DNA of 64,000 bases from JANWHQ01 sp963775275 (GCA_963775275.1 CAVZII010000005.1:372001-436000), one strand, 5' to 3'; positions 17,453 to 25,936 are shown, counted from the first letter of the stretch. Made by a program: numbers and translations. The notes: generated by a model from the letters alone, not told the origin.

Positions 17453-17484
17453 TTGACGACCGGTCGCATGTTCTGCTAATGTTC
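17453..17484 (+). promoter_or_regulatory. SOS-type promoter upstream of terminase genes
   Basis: A -35-like TTGACG (17453-17458), 18-base spacer, -10-like TAATGT (17477-17482). A perfect GTTC-N7-GTTC box (17470-17484) covers the -10. In Alphaproteobacteria, LexA binds this box, so LexA would repress and DNA damage induce the terminase transcript. Seen: the motifs and spacing. Known: the LexA box. Inferred: regulation. Confidence 0.65.
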
Positions 17485-17522
17485 CAGACATCCTGAGAGG
17501 TGCGCCCGACGCCCGCCCGGCC

Positions 17523-17541
17523 CCCGCCGCGGCGGGCTTTC
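17523..17541 (+). terminator. GC-rich hairpin with short T tract, between SOS promoter and terS
   Basis: Perfect palindrome CCCGCCGCGGCGGG followed by CTTTCT. It looks like an intrinsic terminator or attenuator. Its place downstream of the presumed start site and upstream of the terminase gene is odd unless it ends a short upstream transcript or serves in attenuation. Confidence 0.5.
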
Positions 17542-17571
17542 TGCGTCCGACGACAACCCAGGCAAGGAACC

Positions 17572-18234
17572 ATGCGGGGCAAATACACCACCTATTCGCT
17601 GAGGCTGGCGGCGATGATCTGCGCGAGGATCGCCGCGGGGGCGCACTGGCACACGCTGAGCCGCGAGCCGGGCATGCCTTCGACGGCCACGCTCTATCGA
17701 TGGCGCAACGAGCGGCCCGAGTTCGACGCCATGTACGAGGCGGCGTGCCTGCAGCGGGACAAGGACGAGACGCGGCGCCGGCAGATGCCCGGCCCGCCGC
17801 GGATCGGCCATCCGCCGACCTACACCCCCGAGATCGGGGCCAAGGTCTGCGCCCTGATCGAGGCGGGGGCGAGCGTGACGGACCTGAAGGCCTGCAAGGA
17901 CCTCCCGGCCACCTCGACCCTCTTCCGCTGGGTCGCGCGGTATCCGGAGTTCCGGCGCGACTACGAGGCGGCCTGCGAGATGCGGGCCGAGCTGATGTGC
18001 GACGAGCTGATCGACATCGCGGACGACCAGTCCAGGGACTGGGCCGATGGCGGCAAGGGCGAGCGCATCCTCGACCGCGAGCACGTGCAGCGATCGAAGG
18101 TTCGGATCGCGACGAGGCAGTACCGCATCGCCCAGCTGGCGCCGAAGAAATACGGCCTGCGCCGCCGGGGCGCAGAGGTGGAGGGACTGACCTTTGAAGA
18201 GGCCCTCAGAGAGCTTAGGCGGCGCCGACCTTGA
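17572..18234 (+). CDS. phage terminase small subunit-like protein with duplicated HTH
   Basis: 220 residues, predicted DNA-recognition subunit for phage packaging. It has two similar helix-turn-helix units in tandem: TYSLRLAAMICARIAAGAHW...TATLYRWRNERPEF...YEAAC and TYTPEIGAKVCALIEAGASV...TSTLFRWVARYPEF...YEAAC, then a conserved C-terminal part (CDELIDIADDQ, ILDREHVQRSKVRI, LAPKKYG) typical of small terminases of this type. ATG 17572 follows CAAGGAAC. It overlaps the large-subunit gene by 41 bases. Confidence 0.82.
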   Translation: MRGKYTTYSLRLAAMICARIAAGAHWHTLSREPGMPSTATLYRWRNERPEFDAMYEAACLQRDKDETRRRQMPGPPRIGHPPTYTPEIGAKVCALIEAGASVTDLKACKDLPATSTLFRWVARYPEFRRDYEAACEMRAELMCDELIDIADDQSRDWADGGKGERILDREHVQRSKVRIATRQYRIAQLAPKKYGLRRRGAEVEGLTFEEALRELRRRRP

Positions 18235-19759
18235 GCTGCTCGAGCAGCTGACGACCGACCTGCCCCTCTTCGCCGCCGCCTGCCTGAAGGTGAGGACCAA
18301 GACCGGCGACGTCGTCCCCCTGGAGCCGAACCGGGTTCAGACGGCCCTTCACGCGCGGCTGGAGGCGCAGCGGGCGGCGACGGGCAGGGTGCGGGCGCTG
18401 ATCCTGAAGGCGCGCCAGCAGGGCGTCTCGACCTATGTCCAGGCGCGGCACTATTGGCGGACGTCGTTCGGCGAGGGGATCCAGGCCTACATCCTGGCGC
18501 ACGAGTCGGACGCCACGGACTACCTCTTCGGCATGGCCCGACGATTCCACGAGCTGGCGCCGGACCGGATCAAGCCCCGGATCGGGCGGGCCAACCCCAG
18601 GGAGCTGAGCTTCGAGGCGCTGGACAGCGGCTACACCGTGGGCACGGCCGGCGCCGAGGCGGTGGGCCGGTCCAAGACCATCCAGCTGTTCCACGGCTCG
18701 GAGGCCGCCTTCTGGAAGAACGCCAAGGGCCACTTCGCGGGCGTGGTGCAGACCGTGCCGGATCTGGAGGACACGGAGATCATCATCGAATCCACCGCCA
18801 ACGGCCCACGGGGCGAGTTCTTCGAGCGCTGGCGGCAGGCCGAGGCGGGGATCGGCGACTATCTGGCCTTCTTCGCGCCCTGGTTCTGGACGGCGGAATA
18901 CCGGCGGCCCGTCCCCGAGGGGTTCACGCTGGACGCCGAGGAGGCCGAGCATGCGGCGCTGCACGGGCTGGACACGGAGCAGATGGCCTGGCGGCGCGGT
19001 AAACTGGCGGAGCTGAAGGACCCGATGCTGTTCATGCAGGAATATCCGGCCACGGCGGCCGAGGCCTTCCAGGCGACCGGCCACGACGGCTTCATCAAGG
19101 CCGAACCGGTGTTGCGGGCGAGGAAGGCGAGCCTGGAGGGGATCGGGCCGCTGGTGCTGGGGGTCGACCCCAAGCGCGAGGGGACGGACCGCTTCGCCAT
19201 GGCGCTGAGACAGGGGCGCCGGCTGATCCGGGTGACCAGCGACGCCGCGCCCGTGGACGCCCTGACGGCGGCTGGGCGGGTCAAGGCGGCGATCGACCAG
19301 GAGGGCCCAGCGCGGGTGTTCATGGACGTGGGTGGGCCAGGAGGCGCGATCGGCGACATATTGCGGAGCTGGGGCGAGCCCTATGCGAGCCGCCTGGTGC
19401 TGGTGAACTTCGGCTCCGCGCCGATGGAGCCCGAGCTGATCCTGGAGGACGGCTCACGCCGGCCGGGGCCGAAGAACCGGCGCGCGGAGATGTGGGCGAG
19501 GTCAAGGGACTGGCTGGAGCAGGAAGGCGGGGCGGACATCCCCGACAGCGACGCGCTTCAAGCGGACGCGTGCGCGCCCAGGTTCAGCTACGACCTGAAC
19601 CAGCGGCTGGTGCTGGAGGCCAAGGAGAGGATGGCGGCGCGCGGGGCGCGATCGCCGGACGAATGGGATGCGGTGGCGCTGACGTTCGCCGAGCCGGTGG
19701 CGGAGCCGCGGCCCGCGCCGGCGCGGCGAGCGCATGGGCCGGGCGGGTGGATGGGGTGA
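18194..19759 (+). CDS. phage terminase large subunit
   Basis: Packaging ATPase-nuclease of 521 residues. ATPase: Walker A-like KARQQGVST (about residue 75) and Walker B-like EIIIES (about 196). Nuclease: Asp residues in LGVDPKREGTD (about 322), VFMDVGGPGG and DEWDAVALTF. Start is TTG 18194 inside the terS gene, with GAGGGACTGACC before it; translation is likely coupled. Downstream come host-type genes on the other strand and not the expected portal gene, which is 9.5 kb away. Confidence 0.9.
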   Translation: MKRPSESLGGADLELLEQLTTDLPLFAAACLKVRTKTGDVVPLEPNRVQTALHARLEAQRAATGRVRALILKARQQGVSTYVQARHYWRTSFGEGIQAYILAHESDATDYLFGMARRFHELAPDRIKPRIGRANPRELSFEALDSGYTVGTAGAEAVGRSKTIQLFHGSEAAFWKNAKGHFAGVVQTVPDLEDTEIIIESTANGPRGEFFERWRQAEAGIGDYLAFFAPWFWTAEYRRPVPEGFTLDAEEAEHAALHGLDTEQMAWRRGKLAELKDPMLFMQEYPATAAEAFQATGHDGFIKAEPVLRARKASLEGIGPLVLGVDPKREGTDRFAMALRQGRRLIRVTSDAAPVDALTAAGRVKAAIDQEGPARVFMDVGGPGGAIGDILRSWGEPYASRLVLVNFGSAPMEPELILEDGSRRPGPKNRRAEMWARSRDWLEQEGGADIPDSDALQADACAPRFSYDLNQRLVLEAKERMAARGARSPDEWDAVALTFAEPVAEPRPAPARRAHGPGGWMG

Positions 19760-19840
19760 GGGACGAACCGGCGTGGGTTTCGTAAGGTGTCGCCAAGACG
19801 GGGCGCGGGGCTGACGCCCACGGCCCGGCAGCCCCCTACC

Positions 19841-19876
19841 CCGCCCTACGGGCGGTACTTCCCCCAGCGGGGGAAG
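19841..19876. terminator. double hairpin between convergent terL and cfa
   Basis: Two adjacent palindromes: CCGCCC-TAC-GGGCGG (19841-19855) and CTTCCCCC-AGC-GGGGGAAG (19858-19876). They lie between convergent genes and could act as a bidirectional terminator; the second belongs to a CTTCCCC/GGGGAAG palindrome family also seen near 24600 and 29270. Confidence 0.55.
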
Positions 19877-19967
19877 ATCTGGGGAAGGGTGCGAGCCCCC
19901 TTCTCTTGAGGGATTGTCTGACCGGGGCCGGGCGGCGGCCTGCCAGGCGGGAGGGGCGATCGGATCT

Positions 19968-21176
19968 TCACCCGGCGGGGCCGGCGCGCTCGGCTTCGAA
20001 CATGTAGTCGCGGGTCAGCGGCAGGGCGTCCACCGCGCGCGTCAGCTGGATCTGCATGTTCATGTCGCCGAGCGCGCGAAAACCCAGCTCGGAGGCGGCC
20101 AGGTAATACTCCCACATCCGGCAGAAGCGCTCGTCGTACATTTGGGCGACCGCCTGCCACTGGGCCCTGAAGCGCTCGCGCCACGCCTTGAGCGTCTCGG
20201 CGTAGTGCAGGCGCAGGACCTCGATGTCGGTGATGAACAGCCCGGTCTGCTCGATGGCCGCCGCGGTCTCCGACAGCGAGGGGATGTAGGCGCCCGGAAA
20301 GATGTTCCTGCGGACCCAGACGTTGGTCAGCGCCGGCGGCGAGCGGCGGCCGATGGTGTGGACCAGGGCCACCCCGTCCGGGGTGAGCAGGTCGCGGATC
20401 CCGGCGAAGTAGGCGCGGTAGTTGGGCGTGCCGACGTGCTCGAACATGCCCACCGAGACGATGCGGTCGAACCGGCCCTGCAGGTCGCGATAGTCGATCA
20501 GCTCGAAGCGGGCGCGGTCGGCCAGGCCCGCGGCGTCGGCCCGCTCGCGGGCCAGGGCGAGCTGCTCCTGTGACAGGGTGACGCCCAGCACCTCCACGCC
20601 GTAGCGGCCGGCCAGCTCCAGCGCCATGCCGCCCCAACCGCAGCCGATGTCGAGCACCTTCAGGCCCGGCTCCAGGCGGAGCTTGGCGGCGATGTGCGCC
20701 TTCTTGGCCGCCTGGGCCTGCTCCAGCGTCATGCCCGGCCTGGCGTAGTAGGCGCAGGAGTACTGCATGTCGGCGTCGAGAAAGCGGCGGTAGAGGTCGT
20801 TGGAGATGTCGTAGTGGTGGGCGACGTTGCTCCTGGCGGCGGCCCGGTCGTTCCACTGCTGAAGCCGCCGGCGAGCGGCCAGCATGGCCATCTGCAGGGG
20901 CCCGTGGCGACTGTCGGCGCGGTCCGGCAGGTTGCGTCCGGCCAGTTCCAGAAGCTCCCAGATATCGCCCTGCTCGAACAGCAGCTGGCCGTTCATGTAG
21001 GCGTCGCCCAGGCCGCTCTGCGGTTCGGCCGCGATGGCGCGGGCCGCCGACCAGGTCGTGAGGCTCACCGAGACCTGCGGCCCGGCGCCGTCGCCATAGG
21101 TCAGCGTCTTGCCATTGGGCAGGCGCACGCTCAGGGCCCCCACCCGGATGAGCCGTTTCAGGAATCCTTCAAGCAC
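19968..21176 (-). CDS. cfa: cyclopropane-fatty-acyl-phospholipid synthase
   Basis: SAM-dependent enzyme that adds a methylene group across double bonds of membrane phospholipid acyl chains. 402 residues, normal length for the family. N-terminal lipid-binding part (LGDAYMNGQLLFEQGDIWEL), then YDISNDLYRRFLD and MQYSCAYY, SAM motif KVLDIGCGWGGMALELA (about 175), GVTLSQEQLALA, SVGMFEHVG, IFPGAYIPSL and HYAETLKAWRERF. GTG 21176 is chosen because GGAG lies upstream and relatives begin here; longer upstream frames lack similarity. A host-type gene inside the phage interval. Confidence 0.93.
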   Translation of the reverse strand: MLEGFLKRLIRVGALSVRLPNGKTLTYGDGAGPQVSVSLTTWSAARAIAAEPQSGLGDAYMNGQLLFEQGDIWELLELAGRNLPDRADSRHGPLQMAMLAARRRLQQWNDRAAARSNVAHHYDISNDLYRRFLDADMQYSCAYYARPGMTLEQAQAAKKAHIAAKLRLEPGLKVLDIGCGWGGMALELAGRYGVEVLGVTLSQEQLALARERADAAGLADRARFELIDYRDLQGRFDRIVSVGMFEHVGTPNYRAYFAGIRDLLTPDGVALVHTIGRRSPPALTNVWVRRNIFPGAYIPSLSETAAAIEQTGLFITDIEVLRLHYAETLKAWRERFRAQWQAVAQMYDERFCRMWEYYLAASELGFRALGDMNMQIQLTRAVDALPLTRDYMFEAERAGPAG

Positions 21177-21648
21177 CGCCCACTCCCATCGCTCCGCCGA
21201 GCTGTTCCCCGGGTCGACTCTCCGAGCCTTGCCGCCTGGCTGCAAGCCCACGCCTGCGCGGCCGGAGCTTCCTGGCCGCCCCCGGGAGGCCCGGCGGAAG
21301 GCGTCGATCGTTCCGGGCTCGAGGCCCCGCCCCTCACGCTGCGAAGCATAACTCACCAAGGCCGGCATCGGTCGATCCCGCCCATTCGATCGCCTGGCGG
21401 AATGTCGCGTTACGGGACCCGGGTCGAAGTCCGGAATCGGCGCGGGAGCGCCCTTCGACGAACCTGCAGCCGAACCCCGGCCCGCGCCTGTGCACGAGGC
21501 CTCCGGTCCGCTCGGCTCGATGGGCTGGGGCGGGCGCGTTCCGGAGCCTCTCCCACCCCGCCAGGCTCGACGATGGCCCGGCGCTCTGCCAATCCTGAGC
21601 GGGCAAGCCCGGCCGCGCGCGCAGGACCGGAACGCGGGGGAGGCTCGG
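21177..21648. other. divergent intergenic region, cfa / metallo-hydrolase
   Basis: About 470 bases between divergent starts. Frames here show no family features. It must hold promoters for both genes, but I see no convincing pair; it ends with a strong ribosome-binding site (GGGGGAGG) for the downstream gene. Confidence 0.4.
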
Positions 21649-22719
21649 ATGGGACGCACTGGCAGGCTGATCTGTGCGGTCGCGGCGGCGCTGGCGTGGG
21701 CCTGGGCCGCGGCGGCGCCGGCGCTGGCGCAGCCGCGCCCCGGCCCGCCGCCGCGGACGATCGAGAAGGTGGCCGGGACGATCTACCGGGCCGGCAACGG
21801 CAACTGGTGGAGCCTGTTCGTGGTCACCTCGGACGGCATCATCCTGGCCGACCCGATCAGCCCGGACTTCGCCCAATGGCTCAAGGGCCAGCTCGCCCAG
21901 CGCTTCCCGGGAAAGCCCGTCCGCTACGTGATCTACAGCCACAGCCACTTCGACCACATCGAGGGCGGAAAGGCGTTCGCCGACACGGCGCGGTTCGTGG
22001 CGCAGGAGGGCGTCCTGAAGAACATGGACGGACGCTACCCGCACATGCCGGGGGACATGATCGACCGCAACGCCAACGGGACGATCGAGCCGGAGGAGCT
22101 GAGCATCCCCGACCGGGCCCATCCGGGCGTGTGCGGCATGCCGGCCTTCTGGTTCGCGACCCATGACCGCGACGGCGACGGCCACATGACCCCGGCGGAG
22201 CTGTTTGCGGACGTCGCGCCCGCCGACATCACCTATTCGCAGCGGATGACGCTGAGGCTCGGCGGGGAGAGCGTGCAGCTGATCTTCCCGGGCAAGAACC
22301 ACGCGGACGACGGCACGGTGCTCTATTTCCCCGCCGAGCGGGTGGTGTTCTCGGCCGACTTCCCCGCCGACGCGCTGGTGGGAAAGAGCATGCGCTCGCT
22401 GCCGAGCGCCTGCGGCGCCTTCGACGAGCATCCGATGTCGGAATGGATCGCGTCATACCGCACGATCGAGGCGCTGGACTTCGACATCCTGGCCCAGGGC
22501 CACGGCGCGGTCACCTTCACCAAGGCCGACGTGACCGAGGGGCGGGAGTACTTCGAATACCTGAGGGACCAGGTCTCCGCGGCGATGGCCCGGGGGATGA
22601 GCCTGGAGGAGATGCGCCGCAGCCTGATGCTCGAGAAGTACAAGGACTGGGCCGGGTACGAGCAGCGGCGGGTGATGAACATCGAGGCCGCCTACGCGAA
22701 CCTCAGCCTGTACAAGTGA
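21649..22719 (+). CDS. exported metallo-beta-lactamase-fold hydrolase with inserted EF-hand loops
   Basis: 356 residues: signal peptide (1-24, ending ALAQ), then an MBL fold with the metal motif SHSHFDHIEGG (about 100-110), a later His in FPGKNHADDG, Asp in FSADFPAD and His in AQGHGAV. Between the first and second motif are two EF-hand calcium loops, DRNANGTIEPEE and DRDGDGHMTPAE, separated by a short spacer, an unusual insertion for this fold. Substrate unknown; a periplasmic location follows from the signal peptide. ATG 21649 has GGGGGAGG seven bases before it. Confidence 0.85.
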   Translation: MGRTGRLICAVAAALAWAWAAAAPALAQPRPGPPPRTIEKVAGTIYRAGNGNWWSLFVVTSDGIILADPISPDFAQWLKGQLAQRFPGKPVRYVIYSHSHFDHIEGGKAFADTARFVAQEGVLKNMDGRYPHMPGDMIDRNANGTIEPEELSIPDRAHPGVCGMPAFWFATHDRDGDGHMTPAELFADVAPADITYSQRMTLRLGGESVQLIFPGKNHADDGTVLYFPAERVVFSADFPADALVGKSMRSLPSACGAFDEHPMSEWIASYRTIEALDFDILAQGHGAVTFTKADVTEGREYFEYLRDQVSAAMARGMSLEEMRRSLMLEKYKDWAGYEQRRVMNIEAAYANLSLYK

Positions 22720-22757
22720 CGGCGGGAGGCGCGGGGCCGAGGCGGCGCGGGGGCCGT

Positions 22758-22940
22758 TCAGCGGCGCTTGCCGAGCTCGGCGGCGATGTCCTTGGTGAGA
22801 CGGCCGACCTTGCGGTGGGCGGCGGCGATCTGGTCGCGGGTGACGCCCCAGCGCTTCATCCAGTATTCGACGGCCCTGCGCTCGGAGAGATCGAGGCGCT
22901 CGAGGTCGATGAAGCCGCGCTTGTCCTTCAGGCCGGCCAT
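22758..22940 (-). CDS. DUF3606 family small protein
   Basis: 60 residues: DKRGFIDLERLDLSERRAVE then YWMKRWGVTRDQIAAAHRKV, the helical pattern of DUF3606 proteins (KVGRLTKDIAAEL at the end). Function unknown. Start ATG 22940; the upstream reading frame adds only low-complexity sequence. It follows another small basic protein on the same strand. Confidence 0.75.
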   Translation of the reverse strand: MAGLKDKRGFIDLERLDLSERRAVEYWMKRWGVTRDQIAAAHRKVGRLTKDIAAELGKRR

Positions 22941-22962
22941 GGACGTCCCTGCCCGGGCGCCG

Positions 22963-23131
22963 TCATCGCTTGAGCCAGGGCTTCGACTTGCCCGAGGCGA
23001 CGGCCGCCGCCTGCTCGCGCTGGAACCGGCCGCCGCGCGGGGGCTTGGGCCTGGCGTCGACCGCCGCCTTCTTGAGGCGCAGGGCGCGCTGCATCGGGGT
23101 CTCGGCCGGATGGGTCGGGCGGTTCGCTCAT
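22963..23131 (-). CDS. small basic protein, apparent single-base frameshift
   Basis: From the ATG at 23094 the minus strand codes MQRALRLKKAAVDARPKPPR, then GGRFQREQAAAVASGKSKPW and a basic end at 22963. The likely true start is ATG 23131 (MSEPPD), but it is one base out of frame; dropping one C in GACCCATCC gives MSEPPDHPAETPMQRALRL, a pattern I associate with small Caulobacterales proteins. Unknown function. Confidence 0.5.
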
Positions 23132-23233
23132 CGACGCGCCTTACCACAATCCCAGGGGGAAGGGCGCGCCCGGCCCTCCATCGCTTCGGGCCGCCCAGAG
23201 CGCGTTCGTGCGGCGAGGCGGCTCACACGTCAC

Positions 23234-23743
23234 CTAATGCGTTCCGGGCGCTGCGCCCTGGTCCGTGCTGCGCCGCCACGGCCCGGCGTAGGCAGGATCG
23301 ATCCGGCGGCGCCGATCCGGGCCGAAGTAGTCGTCCGAGCGGATGAAGGCCCGGGGACGCTCGACGACCGCCTGCAGCCGCTGGGCGACCGCCCGGGCCG
23401 TGACCGGCTTGACGATGAACTCGGTGACGCCGGCGTCGCGCGCCTCCTCCACCCGCGCGCGCTCGGAGTGGCCGGTCAGCATGATGATCGGCAGGAAGGG
23501 GTTGGGGCTGTCGGCGGCGTTGCGAACCAGCTGGGTGAACATCACCCCGTCCATCGGCTTCATGTTGAAGTCGACGATCACGAGATCGACGGGCTCGTGG
23601 CGGAGCAGGTCGAGCGCCTGGGCCCCGTCCAGGCATTCGCGGACATGCTCGATGCCGAAGCCGTTCAGGATCGCCGCGACGATGCCGCACATGTGGGCGT
23701 TGTCGTCGACCAGCACCACGCGCAGGTCCGAAAACCCGGTCAT
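23234..23743 (-). CDS. response regulator with C-terminal FGPDRR tail
   Basis: Receiver of about 125 residues (VVLVDDNAHM; phosphoacceptor in DLVIVDFNMKPMDG; IMLTGH; FIVKPV) followed by a 40-residue tail with DDYFGPDRRRRID. The tail motif recurs in the upstream gene (GGYLGPDRRFHD), so the two are relatives. The ATG overlaps the upstream stop (ATGA), which implies translational coupling. No DNA-binding domain is present. Confidence 0.88.
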   Translation of the reverse strand: MTGFSDLRVVLVDDNAHMCGIVAAILNGFGIEHVRECLDGAQALDLLRHEPVDLVIVDFNMKPMDGVMFTQLVRNAADSPNPFLPIIMLTGHSERARVEEARDAGVTEFIVKPVTARAVAQRLQAVVERPRAFIRSDDYFGPDRRRRIDPAYAGPWRRSTDQGAAPGTH

Positions 23744-24297
23744 AGGGCGGGCGGGTCCGCAAGAGGGCCGGACAGAACGGCAGCGCTGTCACCCTGCCGC
23801 CGGCCGGGCGTTCCGGGAGGCGGCCCGACGTCGTGGAACCGACGGTCAGGGCCCAGGTAACCGCCGCAGCTGACGAAGGGCTTCTTCTGGCTCGCGACGA
23901 ACCCGATCCGCTGGAGCACGCCGGCGGGGCTGACCGGCTTGGCCATGACGAAGTTGGCGCCGCAGTCGCGCGCGCGCCTGATGTTGGACAGCTGGGTGTG
24001 GCCGGTGATCAGGATGATCGGGGTGAAGGAGTTGGGCTCGATCTTGGCGCGCCGGAGCCACTGGATGAACTCATAGGCGTTGGAGGTCTTGAGGTTCGCG
24101 CTCGCGAGGATCAGGTGCAGCTCCCGCTCCTGGGCGATCTCCTTGGCCTCCTGGGTCGCCTTGGACTTGAAGAACTTGCGCACGCCGAACGCGGAAACGA
24201 TCTGGCCGAGGATGTTGGCGCCCTCGATGTGATCGTCGAGCAGCAGCATCTGGGCCGTCTCGAGGTTGATCCAGGCCTTGGGGTCGAACTTCGCCAT
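23740..24297 (-). CDS. atypical receiver protein lacking the phosphoacceptor Asp
   Basis: 185 residues with a receiver fold: MLLLDDHIEGAN gives the acidic pair and FVMAKPVSP the Lys, but the phosphoacceptor strand reads LHLILASANLKTSNA, with no Asp at the normal site. It keeps the C-terminal GYLGPDRR motif shared with its downstream partner, with a further Pro/Gly-rich tail. A phosphorylation-independent pseudo-receiver working with the intact regulator encoded next is a reasonable inference. First gene of the two-gene operon. Confidence 0.82.
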   Translation of the reverse strand: MAKFDPKAWINLETAQMLLLDDHIEGANILGQIVSAFGVRKFFKSKATQEAKEIAQERELHLILASANLKTSNAYEFIQWLRRAKIEPNSFTPIILITGHTQLSNIRRARDCGANFVMAKPVSPAGVLQRIGFVASQKKPFVSCGGYLGPDRRFHDVGPPPGTPGRRQGDSAAVLSGPLADPPAL

Positions 24298-24684
24298 GTC
24301 ACCAACCGCCCAGACCCGACCCGTCCGACCCCGAGGACGAATCGGTCACGGCGCACTCCCTCAAACAACCGGTAGCCTAGACCCAGGTGTAACGGTCAGA
24401 CGTTAATTATCATGCTATGAAGTTTAGGCGCGGGAAACGACAGCCATAGCGAGTATTCCGACGACCTCGACGGACCGACGCGAGTCCGTTCGGCCTTTGC
24501 GCGTGGGCCAGAGGGGTGGATGCGACGGGAGACTTTGCGCACGCTCACGACAGTCGCGATCGCCCCCCTGAAGCGTCGCCACCCCCATTCCCGACCCTTC
24601 CCCCTCCAGGGGGAAGGGAGGCGCGCGGCCTTTCCCTGTCGCCGGAAACCGGCCAAGGTCGTCAAAACGACAGGGAGGCTAAAG
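24298..24684. other. divergent intergenic region with CCTTCCCCCT/AGGGGGAAGG palindrome
   Basis: Between the divergent receiver and MetE-like genes. It holds a perfect 10-base palindrome (24596-24605 with 24608-24617) of the CTTCCCC family and an AT-richer patch near 24400-24425 (TTAATTATCATGCTATG) that could be promoter DNA. No gene supported. Confidence 0.5.
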
Positions 24685-25860
24685 GTGAAGCGCAGCACGG
24701 ACCGCATCCTGACCAGCCACGTGGGCAGCCTGATGCGCCCGCCGTCCATCCGCGCCTTCGAGGACAAGATCGCAGCGGGCGAGGCGATCGACCGGGCGGC
24801 CTATGAGGCGACCCTCGCCGCAGAGGTGAAGACGGTGGTGCGCCAGCAGGCCGAGAACGGCGTGGACGTGGTCAGCGACGGGGAGTTCGGCAAGAGCGGC
24901 TGGACCAGCTATTCGTTCGACCGCCTGACCGGGTTCGAGCTGCGCGACGACCCGGACCTGACCAAGTTCCTGGGCCGCGACCGGGAGCGGTTCAAGGGCT
25001 ACTACGAGGACACGCTGGCGGGGCAGCTGCAGACCCTGCGGCGGCGCCCGACGGCGCGGCAGTGGGTCTGCACCGGCCCGATCGCCTACACCGACAAGGG
25101 CCGCGCCGAGATGAGGCGCGACGTGGCGAACTTCAAGGCGGCGCTGGAGGGCGTGACGGTGGAGGGCGCGTTCCTGCCGGTGGTGGCGCCCTGCTCCATC
25201 GCCGTCAGCTACGCCAACGAATACTACAAGACCGAGGAGGAGTTCCTGTTCGCCCTGGCCGAGGCGCAGCACGAGGAATACCGGATCATCACCGACGCCG
25301 GCCTGATCGTGCAGACGGACGACGCGATCCTGGCGAACCTGCACGACGTCGTGGTGGACAGCGGCCGCGACTATCGCAAGTGGGTGCAGATGAACGTGGC
25401 GGCGCTGAACCATGCGCTGGAGGGCATCCCCGAGGACCAGGTGCGCTACCACCTGTGCTGGGGGAGCTGGACCGGGCCGCACACCACCGACGTGCCGCTG
25501 ACGACGCTGGTCGACCTGTTGCTGACCATCAAGGCGCAGGGCTACGCCATCGAGGCGGCCAATCCGCGGCACGAGCACGAGTGGACGGTGTGGAAGGACA
25601 CCCGCCTGCCGGAGGGCAAGATCCTGCTGCCCGGCTGCATCAGCCACGCCATCACCCACGTGGAGCATCCCGAGCTGGTGGCCCAGCGGATCACCCGGTT
25701 CGCCGAGCTCGTCGGCAAGGAGAACGTGATCGCGAGCTCGGACTGCGGCTTCGCCCAGACCGCCGGCCTCAGCCGCCAGCACCCCGACATCGTCTGGGCC
25801 AAGCTGGAGGCGCTGGCGGAGGGCGCGGCCATCGCCAGCAAGGCGCTCTGGGGGCGGTAG
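24685..25860 (+). CDS. cobalamin-independent methionine synthase (MetE) C-terminal-domain-like protein
   Basis: 391-residue TIM-barrel enzyme of the MetE C-terminal family, without the N-terminal half of full-length MetE. Features: LTSHVGSLMRP, GVDVVSDGEFGKSGW, zinc-ligand motifs in RYHLCWGSW and the late Cys in SSDCGFAQT. Such short homologues are methyltransferases acting on varied substrates, so true methionine synthesis cannot be assumed. GTG 24685 follows GGGAGGCTAAAG. Host-type gene inside the phage interval. Confidence 0.85.
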   Translation: MKRSTDRILTSHVGSLMRPPSIRAFEDKIAAGEAIDRAAYEATLAAEVKTVVRQQAENGVDVVSDGEFGKSGWTSYSFDRLTGFELRDDPDLTKFLGRDRERFKGYYEDTLAGQLQTLRRRPTARQWVCTGPIAYTDKGRAEMRRDVANFKAALEGVTVEGAFLPVVAPCSIAVSYANEYYKTEEEFLFALAEAQHEEYRIITDAGLIVQTDDAILANLHDVVVDSGRDYRKWVQMNVAALNHALEGIPEDQVRYHLCWGSWTGPHTTDVPLTTLVDLLLTIKAQGYAIEAANPRHEHEWTVWKDTRLPEGKILLPGCISHAITHVEHPELVAQRITRFAELVGKENVIASSDCGFAQTAGLSRQHPDIVWAKLEALAEGAAIASKALWGR

Positions 25861-25936
25861 GCGCGGCCGGGCGCGGAGCTGGACGGAACCTCATCCGGCC
25901 GGCCGAGGCGAGATCCGAGGGCGACGCCCCGGCCCC

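Noticed and set aside
17356..17496. 46-codon ORF just upstream of terS
   Set aside because: Its last codons are the -10 element and LexA-type box of the terS promoter, and it has no recognised features; a regulatory reading explains the sequence better, though a small gene is not excluded.
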